In this document: in pieces, positions 33,791-45,300 of the stretch
Layout of the letters: each line of letters opens with the position of its first letter
Position numbering within the stretch: the stretch's first letter is position 1
Origin: Argopecten irradians
Taxonomy: Eukaryota > Mollusca > Bivalvia > Pectinida > Pectinidae
Assembly (NCBI RefSeq): GCF_041381155.1
Contig: NC_091137.1
Span: forward strand, 20,381,655 to 20,445,654
Length of the DNA stretch: 64,000 bases
Direction of reading: 5' to 3'
Translations under genes and position numbers: made by a program
Notes under the pieces: model-generated
Seen by the model: only the letters and a program-made list of their open reading frames with translations
Told to the model about the DNA's origin: nothing
Databases searched by the model: none

Positions 33791-36700
33791 CTACAACTCT
33801 TCCTTGGCTACGTAGTCCCAGGACAACACTACCCCTTGATATGGGCCGAGCGTGATCGAGGTTGTTGTCACCTCAGACTCTACTTTATAGCTAACATCTG
33901 GTCCTGTCGTCATTGCCACTTCCGCATCCTTCTCGACACTGGTGTAACCATAGTATTTACGTAACTGAGCACTCGTACCAAAGTTGATTGCAACCAAGTA
34001 CCTAAAAGATGATACCGCGTATATCGATGATAGGTTTAAAATGATAGTTGAAAAATATATGAATACGAAGAAAATCAACATTCCACAAATAGAAAGGAAA
34101 AAATAGTTACAACAGTACAGAAATTATATTTCTACTTTTGCGCAATCGATGCTTATTATTCATTATATCATATAAATCATGATATACATGTATATCATAA
34201 AAGTAAACCATACATGACCCTCATTACTGTCGGTACATAATGGTTTTAACATTTAATTATTTTACATGACATTGCTTGAAAATTTGCTTGAAAATTGGAT
34301 GAACTGCATTATTAGGCCATAGAGATCTACTTAACAAAGACTTACCCCTTCTCTCCGTTGAATTCCCTTACGAACGAGAAAATGCTGTCGTCTGCAAAGG
34401 CTTGGTGAAAGTCTCCGACCCTGAACGAGGCCTCCTGACGTAGCTTGATCAAGCTTCGGATATACTCAAGCATAGAATCGGAACTGCCATCCTGACTCTG
34501 AAATGTATCATGCAGTTTACATCATTCTATGTTTCTACTGTAGCTTTCTTTGTAAATGTCGTTATAGAATGAATAGAGATGGCAATATGATCTTGATTCA
34601 CACAATGTTTTCTTACCGTAATAGCATTTTAAACCCATTGTGTTGCTGCTTATATTTGGTTACCTACGTATTACTGTAATTAAACAATCAAGACTTCTAC
34701 CTGGACATTGTTTGTAACGGTGTCGTTATTGGATGGTATCCATGGAGACAAACAGGTTGACACCGAACAGAATCCGCCATCAGTGGAGTTATCCCACTGC
34801 ATCAGTGCCCTCATTGCTCTCATGTTACCGGTGTTGGCATTAATGGCCGGGTGGTTGTTAAGATGAATCTCGTCTCCATAGTACAGTACTGGGGTCCCCG
34901 GCAGCAGCATCGTCAACAAGTAGTAAGCTCGGATATAGCTGCTGCTGAATCTAGACGCGAGTCTGTCCACATTGTCATCTCCGGCCTGGTAATGGAAATA
35001 TCTTACAAGTCATCTTAATGCTACACAATGCTGTTGTTACTTGCTCTTTTTTACAACAGACCTACAGCAGACATCCATCTAAGAGCTTGTATTTTCTGTT
35101 TCAGCGGGGGCTTCAGCAGGTCACATGAACCAAATGGAATAAGTTAGCATAGTGTTCATGAACACTTCAATAGCAATTCACCGGTCAATACAATTATCAG
35201 TATAGTATCAGTATTCCCATTATTAGTTTGCCGCTTTGTTAGGTAGATTGAACTTAAAAAATAATACATGTAATAGGTGATAAATTCGTACCATCCAAGT
35301 TGGCCATTTGTTATTGGACATCTGGGACATCCAGGAATCAACGTAGGTCTTGATGCATGCGCCATCACAACTTCCGTTTTTGTCAAGGAAGTTCTGATCG
35401 AGGGAGAGATCTACTCCCATCCTCCCTGAGTTGCCACTGCTGTGTAAACGGTCCGCTACCAATATGCTGTGATTAAAAACATTATGACTTTACAAATAGC
35501 TAGATATTTCATAGATAGTTCAGGTATTATAAAAATATATCATACATCAGAAACTTTCATTAGTATTATGATTTATTTGCCATATTTCATAGCCGGGTCC
35601 CGGTATAGATCTGATAACAGTAGGGGTCATGTTCTGGCGACCTTTAGGATGGTTACTGATTACTGATGGGGACGTCACAGTTTACAAGAGATCTCTTAAT
35701 CGGTTTGGCGTATGTAGTCACTTTGACCAAATAGCACATTTATATGCATTCAGGGACAAAATGTCGATTTCAGTTGGTGTAGGTGGAAAATGCATTTGAA
35801 CTGAAGTACATGGAAGTATAAAGGTCATCAGAACGTAATCCTTAATGGATTTTCTCTGTCCTCAGATTTGCTATGGCAGTCCATAGGTTGATATGACGAC
35901 AGTGATAGTAACCCATAGAGTAATGAGGAGGCATATTCCGCACTGTGCCTTCTTGTAAATGTTACAGTATGTAAAACAGTTATAAACGAAGTTTGCCAAG
36001 CACTGACCTGCCGTTTGAGTTGACCAAAGTCTGCCATCTGGATAACATGTCAAACACACCAGGCTGGGCGAACGTGTAATCGTGTACAAGGTTCTCGTAC
36101 TCGTTCTGAAAAACAACGAACAGAGGGATCGACAGAACTTTGGTAGTATTGATGGTCTGAAACCGTGAAGGCGTTTATATAATAGGATTATCGTCAACAC
36201 TTACAGGAAACTGTTTTTTCTTTCATTATTTTTTTTTCATTTTAGTTGTGTACTGATAGGGAAATGAAAATAAATAAATATATTGTTGTATTGAAAGAAC
36301 AAGTTGTCGCTATAAAGAACTGAATGAAGTATACTTACTGTACTGCTTCCTCCATTGGACGCTTCGTTCCTTAAGTCGTAATCCTCAAACAGGTAAGCGC
36401 TGTCTCGGACGTAGAAGCCGTCTACTCCCTTAGTCAACCAAAACTCCAGAATGTCCTTAAAATATGTAGTATCGTTTGTAATCGTAACGACGAGGTTTAC
36501 ATATATTGTTTGTGAAGATATGGGGTCCTTAACACGGCTATTGACTTAATATTATTACAATGTTGAGTTTGAACAGGTTAATTATGTACTGGACGTGAAT
36601 GTTTTAAAAAGTAGATAGATTATCTTGACTCTGATAATCAGACGTTTTAATAATGGTTTTGTTACCTTCAATTCACCCTGGACACGTCCACTCCGAAGGT

Positions 36701-39457
36701 TGAGGTCTGGCTGCGATGTAGAAAACTGATGTAAGTACGATTCACTACGAGTAGCATCAAGCGTCCACGCCACGTCACCGCCAACTGTTCGCTGAGAAAG
36801 GCAAAGAGAATGTTTTCTTAGGTTATGTGATTTCTTCATTAAAAAACATGTGTCAATTGTGCAAATGATAACTATTTAAATGAAAAAGGATTTGTTTACA
36901 AACATTGCTTAAGCTAATGTTTCTATCTGATTATGGTGTAAAACAGCAACCAATTTGCCGTCATTTAAAATTCAAACAGACCGTTATGGAATAGCATGGG
37001 TAAAGCGCACCTAATCGTACTGTCATGTGCTTTAGTTACAGACAATGGGAAGACTTTCATTCTAATAATTTATGACACAATTGTGTGTTCAAGAAGACAT
37101 CAATATGAAGTATTACATAAAAAATATAAATGTTATCATTTGGAGTATGTTCCTTGGACAGACCGGTATTTAGACTGAGGTGTACTTATGATACGCTCCT
37201 ACACTTTTCTACTTTAGTTGACAATTTTCCAACGTTATCAGGTTTGATTGTAATGATATATGGATCACCGCACAACTTACCCAGTTATTGGTGTACATGG
37301 ACCAGACATAGTAGTTACGGTGAGGGTTGGTATAATTACTCGAGGCTGCACTGTCAACAAACCACTGGTGGGTTTTGCTCGTCTGATTTGGAATAAAATC
37401 CAGAAGAATTCTCATTCCTGTAAGGAACAAATTAAATAATACACACATTTGTAAGGCATGATACGCCAAGAAGCAATTATTTTACTTTATTCGTGACGTA
37501 TATTTTTTATTCATAGTATTATACTAATCAGACCGTTGCTACATCGTTGTTTATCACTATATGGGCCGTTACTAAATCAGATATGAAGTTGTTAATGGTT
37601 TGGAACTACATTGCATTTGTTTAGACAGGCATTACGCTAGAGAATTGTTCATGTCAACAAGCAGTCTGGACTCTTATTTTCTAAAATGTGTTTCTAAAAG
37701 TAGAATAATTGATATAAAAATTATCTTCTTCCATGTGACTGGTATTCACCTTTCTCCTTAACCTTGGAAATGAGAGAGGTCAGGTTTTCCATTGATCCAA
37801 AGTCGGGATTAACTCGTAGACTATTAGTAACACTGAAATCGTCTGATGGTTCCGAGTCAAAAACCGGACTGAGAGAAATCGTGTGAGCCCCCAGACTTTT
37901 GATGTAGTCGAGATTCTGTTCCACACCTGTGTTGGGCAAGAGTCAGGAGTATAAAATAGAAACACGTGTTTTGATATTAGTTGATGTAATATTTTGAATA
38001 TGTCGATATGACTGATTATAATATTTCCTTAATATTGAGATTACCTGTTTTACACGAGTGAAATTTTATAAAATCAACTGGATGGAATCAAAGATAACGT
38101 GGTAACTGGTGCATAAGATACATATTTGTGATAAACAATGCAGGCTATGTACATAGTCAATTGGTCAGTTTAGCTGACATTTCAGATGAAGTGACACTTT
38201 GTAAGAAGAAAGTTTACTTCGGAGAGCATAAACTCTACGTATCGGGCAACCCCGATGGTGCAGCTTTCCCACTCGTAATCTTCTAGTTCTATGGAAAGTC
38301 TACTACCCAGAAGAAACAAATATTGATAATCGTCTTCGAGTAAGTCATATTTCACATAGTCACTAACCTTTAACGTACATGTATTTACAACATGTTCTAA
38401 CAATGCATTCCTGGATTTGTTTAAGGATGGGCACTGTATAAGAAAGTGCTTAGCAATGTTATCCGTTTCTTTTCGACACAATTTACATATGACACTATTC
38501 GATTCTGATCTGTATGAAAGTTTAACTAATTCCGCAACAGCCCATGTCTGTTTCGGATACTTCAAACTTACTTCCCATAGAGGATAACTTTCCAGCAACA
38601 AGCCACATTTCAGGTTCATATTGAAAGCATAGTTTTAACAGTAGATATTTGAGGAGAAAAACGAATGTTTTTATAATGTTTTATCGAGATGTTTTGTTCT
38701 AAGCCATCTATCACGGACGTAAAATCACAATCATTCTGAACTCACCTGAAAGGTCGCCGATTCCATCTCCATCGGAATCTTTAAAACTTCTCACGTATAT
38801 CCGGTACACAACATCATTTTGCCACCAGCTTCTTTCCTCCGCCGCTTTGCATTTCGGGTAAAGAAGCACGAGCGCTACCACGGCCACGAGAAGCGCCAGC
38901 CATGAGAGGATGACGACACCAATACATGCAGCTCTGAGTCTCCTCCAGCATGGCTGTGAAGATATCTCCAACAGCTCTTCTTTGTTCATTCCATAAAAGG
39001 GACTTTCCGCCTCCTCTTCGTAAACCATTGAAGCCTCCTTTCCTCTGAAACAGAAATGTTTGTAATTATCTTAAGTATTGTCTAAAAGTATTAGTTATTA
39101 GCTAGGTTTTGGCAAGCAAACTACTAGTAGGTTAAAATATGACTGTTTAATTAAATCAGCTTTTGTGTTTTTATCAGTTTTTGTGAAATTTCTCCGGAGA
39201 ATATGTTTCACGCTTTTTCCCCCCGAAATTATCAACTCAACTAGACATGCTCATTCTCTAAGAACAAAACCTATATTAAGACAACTTCACAATTATGTAT
39301 TGTAGAAATAGGAATACCTTTATAATTATCGAACTGAATGACATATTAAAAGGACTTACTCCATGGTAACCGTGGGGTCCGTGCCATTATTGTCGTACAC
39401 CATATAGGGCTCAGACCTCTTGGCAGACACGAGATATACTCCGGAATCACGCGACAT
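33791..39457 (-). CDS. SLC3 family heavy chain (rBAT/4F2hc-like), tandem copy 1
   Basis: Heavy subunit that carries an SLC7 light-chain amino acid exchanger to the plasma membrane. Exons: 39457-39360, 39044-38746, 37926-37750, 37417-37281, 36791-36666, 36455-36339, 36105-36008, 35466-35292, 34985-34701, 34497-34346 and 34001-33791, giving 624 residues in frame. Exon 2 has a cytosolic head, a single anchor ([20 protein letters not shown]), the juxtamembrane cysteine YPKCK expected to form the disulfide to the light chain, and [20 protein letters not shown], the start of the alpha-amylase-like ectodomain. [10 protein letters not shown] matches GH13 region I but has Q where the conserved H (NH) stands. 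[14 protein letters not shown] has R at the GH13 nucleophile Asp position, as in 4F2hc (GFQVRD). [14 protein letters not shown] and a C-terminal beta-domain (ending [10 protein letters not shown]) follow. An acceptor at about 39486 implies a 5'UTR intron. Tandem with copy 2. Confidence 0.92.
35600..35900 (+). repeat. Second copy of the SINE-like repeat (13450-13830 family)
   Basis: GTAGGGGTCATGTTCTGGCG, ATGTAGTCACTTTGACC, AGGGACAAAATGTCGATTTC and AAAGGTCATCAGAACGT are in the same order as in the 13.5 kb copy. Located in intron 7 of SLC3 copy 1 (35467-36007). A further tail-like match (GACAGTGATAG) is at about 7399. Confidence 0.45.
38182..38690 (-). mobile_element. Non-LTR retrotransposon 3' fragment in SLC3 copy 1 intron 2
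   Basis: A 145-codon open frame (38619-38182) encodes [20 protein letters not shown] followed by CPSL. This CX2C...HX4C zinc-binding block is typical of the region after the reverse transcriptase domain in many non-LTR elements. The frame ends ...[11 protein letters not shown]. The RT domain itself is absent, so this is a 5'-truncated copy. It is in the same orientation as the host gene and is spliced out with intron 2 (37927-38745). The 5' break is somewhere between 38619 and 38740. Confidence 0.6.
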
Positions 39458-42311
39458 CACTTTAGGTACCAAAGGGTCCGCTATTTACTGTAAACAATAG
39501 GCATTCAAACAATTGGTTAGACATGTTTCAAAGTAACAAACCAGATGATGTAAAGTTCAGAATGAAAAATAACTTAAATTATATCTATTTGATAAATTAT
39601 AGAAAATAATCATTTTTTTCGTGAAAGACTATGTATAATCTTAAGATTTCTTGCAATGTCTGGAGAATGTTTCCATGGTTTGGTTTTATATTGAGCATAT
39701 GACGAAACGGTATTACATTTTGGTTGTTATTATATACATGTACTTTGTGTTCACTAAAACTAATCTATAGTAATGAGTTGCAGTCAGCGGTAATGATATG
39801 TCCATCTATACGGCAGTATTGTCCAGTATTGCTCTGTAAAGCATTGTGGTCCACATATTGCAATCCGATTCTCATTTAGATTATTAACTCTAGGCCTGGT
39901 TCCATTCACCTACCTTGTACTTGCTCTCCTTTGATAACTGTACTATGTTAATTCATAAATATGTTACCACGCTATTTGAGGACAGTTAAAGTATCATGGG
40001 TTAATTCCACGATTATTAATTTTGTAGTCTTCAAAGTAACAATAGTTCCTTTTGAATATGAATATAAAGAACACGCACCAAAGATTTGTTTCTGAAAAGT
40101 AATTCTCAAATTTCTTCCTTTATTGGTTGTTTATTTCTAATGATTTTGTCCCTCTCGAATTTTGTCATGTTTACATTCATATCGAATTTTATCAATCTCT
40201 TTATGTCAATGATATTTCAAACCCTTCATATTTGTTTTTCTTATAAACCTATTTTCGATTTGAATAAACGCCTATTTATACGGCTTAGTATATTTTCTAT
40301 TCGTAAAGCTATATGGTCTTTGTTCCTTAACCGTTTATTGACAAAGAAATTCTCCCCAAGTGTTGGTAAGTATGCATATAGCCCATGGTGCTTACTAAAT
40401 TTTGCAATTTTCTTAACTTTAAATGTTTTTATTAAATTGGGCACCCAGAACCCAGGTCTATATTGTTCGAATGGTGAGGAGCTCAATAAAGTCATTGGTG
40501 AGTATTTTCAATTTCATCAATATTGGTGAGTATCGTCTATACACTATATGGCCAGTTTGTAGTATTTCATATTTCCCCCAAATGGTTTCACTAACAGTAA
40601 ACCCGGTTTTAGCTAAACACCCTTTTATTTGATCAATGCTGTCGGGTATCCTGTGGTCAGTGCTGTCGGGTATCATGTGGTCAGTGCTGTCGGGTATCAT
40701 GTGGTCAGTGCAGTCGGGTATCATGTGGTCAGTGCTGTTACATACTGATAAGATACAGGAAATCAGGATAGGTTTATCAACTTCCTTACAGTCATTCTAG
40801 TTAAATAAACAATAGCAAGACAATGCCTCTGCACTTAAACTGAAAATGCAACAATCTTTACGCTGCTTGATCAACTAATAAGTATGTTCTGAATTAAAGC
40901 TTATATGTCCAATATAATTTAACATACCTGTGAAGATGTTGAAACCTTTAAAATCAAGATGGCTACCCAAGCCTCGCCCAGTTACTACTTCACCGAAAAC
41001 TAGGGGGCTATAAAAAGATATAAATATTCAGTTTCTTGTCTACCTGTGTGTACAGGTGTGTGACAAGGCATACACATTTACCTGTTTACCTGTATCAATG
41101 TATGGTTAGCATACAGGTGAATATAGGAGTGTCCATCTTCCTGTCGCTGTGACCAGACAGCGTATAACTGTGAAGTTGACTGTGCATACGGTATACCACT
41201 AGGTACAAAGTATCTTGTAAATGAAAGTGTATGGTTGTAATGATGTAGGTTTATTATCAACATAAATAGTTTTGATATATTTAGTACCTATCGCAAAACG
41301 ATCTCTAAATTATATGTTTCTAGAATTACGTAAATGTTCACTAAATATAATATCATTTCACAACAAGATGCCAAATTATCGAAAAAATATAACAAAAAAG
41401 AAAATAACTTACAAATCCGATATACCTTTATTTTAGTTCTATGAAAGTATTGCGTTGTGGGGACAAAATTGCCTTTTTTCAAACATTGAGAATACTCATA
41501 TTACACACCGAATTTTCATGTAATGCATTTTGTAGAATGTGTTGCTTTCTCGCCTGTCAATATGATTGATGATTTATACTGTGACATTTGAAGCAACACT
41601 TATTGCTAAAATGTTCCCAATGCACTTCAAAATCTATTGCACGACTGATTTGGTGATGCAAAATTAACTGTTATCTGTTGACTTCAAATAATCAGTCCTA
41701 AATCCAGTCGGGAAAGCGTTGTTTTCGTTGAAAATATTTTCTTTTTCGTTTAAGATAAACAATTTTGCCACATCAATCCTTGATGTTTTGTAAAGACCTT
41801 TATTTCAACTATCTTAATATCGTTCCAATCGCGATCTTTATTGTAGTCGACAAATTAGAATCTTTGTAATTTAGGCTGTATATAATTCAGTGAATAAACA
41901 GAGAGTATTCGGACAAAGTGTTAGCCGTGATTTAGAAGGCAAATTGTGAAGTCATTTCTTCTCTCTGATTGTTGTTAGATTCAAATGCAATATTACCATC
42001 CATTCTGTCGTGCCAAACATGATAAAAGTATTCCATATCATATTACAATGTAAAAATACAGGAAGTTCATGTAATTTGTTAATTATACAATGTCAATTAA
42101 AACCTGTTAATGGAATCAAAGAACTTACACAGACGAAAATATATAGGTACGTCTTTAATAAGATAGGTCTTGGATAGATAGTAGAGTAAAAACATATTCA
42201 TGTATATCAAGCAGGTGTAAATGTATCTTCTTAGTTTGATTCTGTCACACTTGCTCGTCACTTGATAACTCTGTTGGAAATTAATCACGTGTTACTTCCT
42301 TCAGACACGCG
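39458..42311. other. Spacer between the two SLC3 copies
   Basis: Must contain the promoter and any 5'UTR exon of copy 1 and the 3'UTR of copy 2. No TATA-like or initiator motif decides the start. It contains the 24-bp tandem repeat at 40633-40740. The open frame at 40086-40529 has no recognisable content. Confidence 0.5.
40633..40740. repeat. 24-bp tandem repeat, about 4.5 units
   Basis: Unit TCAGTGCTGTCGGGTATCAT plus GTGG. Because 24 is divisible by three, the minus strand reads as a repeating octapeptide (MIPDSTDH), but nothing suggests it is translated. Confidence 0.85.
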
Positions 42312-45300
42312 TCATAATTCTTTGGCTACGTAGTCCCATGAAACGACAATCCCCTGATAGCCACCAAGAGTTATGGACCTGGTGTCAATATCATCTTCGG
42401 GGTAGTAACTGACATCATTTCCGGTCGTAAGCTCAACTGTTGCCGCCTTTTCAATACTACCATGGCTTGTGTAGTAATCACGTGTTTGCTCCTCGTGACT
42501 GAAGTTGATGATAACTAGGTATCTAAATGTTCAAAACAAAGATTTTAATCAGATAATGATTGGAATGTTAACCTAAAATATGTTCGCACTTATTACAACT
42601 GTAACAACAATATTACTGATATTTTCACCTTAAATTCTGTCTGTGTCCGCTTGAACTTCAATAATTAGTCACCTTGCATTTTTGGGCGAGTAATATCTCT
42701 TTTCACACGAAAATCGTCATGCATGCAAAATTATTTTATGTGTCTTGCCTTCAAATGTAACTTACCCTGTGAGTCCATCAAACTCTCGTACGTACGAGAA
42801 TATACTATCGTCTGTAATGGCTGTTGTGAATTCCCCGACTAAAAACGTTAACTCTCTCCGCAATGTTGTAAGGTTTCGGAGGTAGTTGATTACTGACTCT
42901 GCTGATTTAATATTGTCCTGTCAAACAAAAAGATCATTTAAAGATAGAAAATAAAGTGAAAGTAAGAGAATAACAAGTGTTTTGGCATTTTGTTTGCTCT
43001 AGTAGAGTATGGTTTTGATCAGTCCTTCACAATGTTAATTTCTTCAATTGGGCTAGAACGTCTGTATAGGAGAACTATTATATCAGCATTGCTGTAAACC
43101 ATCCTCATCATGTAAGCAAGTGTATATGGCTGACATAAGAAAAGTGAAAAAATCATCTTAAAAAAACCCTAAATATCCAGGTTCAGTTGGAACTGTTATA
43201 AATTAATAATTTTCTGCAGAAAAGTAAAAAATTGGAGAGAAGAGATTATGTTGGGGGTCACAAAATACATTTTGTTATCTTTGGGAAATTGTTATTTGGT
43301 AATTGTTGCTCTAATCATGAAAACAGCCATACCTTGACGTTGTTTGTCCTGAATTTCCCATCTGAAGGCAGCCATGGCGGTTTGGTACATGATCCTGCTG
43401 AACAAAATCCACCGTCGGTTGTGTTTTCCCACTGCATCAATCCACGCATGCTCTGTTCACGTTCCCAGGGTTCCGAAGATATATCTGTGTTCGTCATTAG
43501 GATCTCATCACCATAATAAATAATCGGTGTCCCAGGAACAAGGAGCACCGTCATCAAAAACGCCCGGATGTAACTCTCATTAAATCTGGATCCAAGTCGG
43601 TCACTATCATCGGCACCGATCTAAAATTAAAAGAAAAAATATGTTATGTTATTCCACCCGTCTCTAATATGCGTGGTATGCCTACATTACAAAGATTAAA
43701 AAAGTTGAATATTGCATCAGCAGCAAATGCTATATCTCCCAATGTTCATTGCATTCTTCCCTTTTAAAAAGGGTAAGGGCCGACAACCCTAGTAGAGATT
43801 CAAAATAAAGTTGCATTACACGTTAATATAAAAATTATTTAAAAACGCGATGAGATATTTTTCATTCTCACTGTTGTAATCGAATGACAGTATTTCTTAA
43901 ATCAGATGTGTTCCCCTTACCACCCAATTGGCCCACTGATGATCTGGGAGCTGTGACAGCCAGTCTGTAATATACTTCCGAACACAGGGGGCGCCACATA
44001 TATCGTGTTCCGGTAGGAATACCTCGTTCAAAGCTATGTGTACCCCGTCTCTGTCATAGTGACCATAATAAGGCATCACCTTGTCCAAACCTCCTCTCAC
44101 GTCCGCCATCAAAATCCTAAGATGGAAAATTTTCTAATCATAAAGACTAGTTGTACTCTAGTGAAGACGTGAACAAGCCGTATAAGTACACTTAATATAA
44201 GAGAAAGTGCTAAATAAACTATAGAAAAAATTATAATTTGATTCCTTTCTCGGTTGTCTTACGTAGAGAGCTTCACCTGGCCGATATTTGAAAACACATC
44301 ATTAAAAAGGAGGGAATCCGACCTGCAACAGGTGAGGGTCAGAACGAGTAGCCTGTAGGAATATATTTCGGGTCCACTTTGAACTTTACTAAAGGATACC
44401 AAGTAATCTTTATCTTTTGTATATAAATCTATGTTTTGCTAAAGTTGTATTTTGACAGCAATACTTGTCAATACCTTTCAGTTGTGTTACTATATTCCTC
44501 CACCAGGGTGCGCCATCTGGACAACATGTCGTACACTTCCGGCAAACCGTATGTCATGATATGATCGTAATAAGAATATTCCGTCTGCAGATAAAAATAT
44601 ATCAAAGTAAAAATTAGTGTAATAATAAACACCCACATCACATATATGTACCATTTAGATAATCATTTAACTTAATAAATCCGACGTCGGTTCCATAATA
44701 AAACAGATGTGCCACTAATTTCTTGACTATACTCTACATGATGTTTATAAACCTGGAAATTTGGGACATTTTCTAATACATTCGTTAACAATAAAGAGAT
44801 AGCAACATCAAGGTCGAGATTAAAATACTAGTCTTTTCATTTTAGTAATATTAGAAATATATTGGTCAAACATTAATTATTAGAGAATGAAAAGTAATTA
44901 TCTTATTCAATGAGTTATCATCTGGAAAGACTAGTCCGTACCGTATCTGTACTGTTGGTATCACCGCTCTTCTTCTCGTCCCGCAGATCATAATCTTCAA
45001 ACATGTAGCCACTGTTTCGTATGTAAAATCCGTCCACTCCTTTAGAAAGCCAAAACCGTAGGATATCCTGGGAAAAAAGCATATTTAATGTATTAGCTAC
45101 ATGTTTATTTGAAACCTAGAGGAATAAAGAAAGACGACTCAAGGAATTTCGTGGACAAAAGAAGACAAAAATGTATTTCATACCATTAGTGAAAAGTTCA
45201 TGCACATCCGAGAATTGTTTGAGTTTTTTCCGCATATTCGATAAAAAACGTTTGATTACATATATTTATACATTTATAACTAAATACCAATGCCATAGAA

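Noticed and set aside
35156-37469. Several open frames on both strands across SLC3 copy 1
   Set aside because: They are exons extended into introns or antisense shadows. The splice-bounded, phase-consistent exon chain explains the coding signal.
40086-40529. 147-codon plus-strand open frame in the SLC3 spacer
   Set aside because: Rich in F, L, I and S from AT-rich DNA, with no motif or splice signals and an antisense frame (40241-40495) equally unconvincing.
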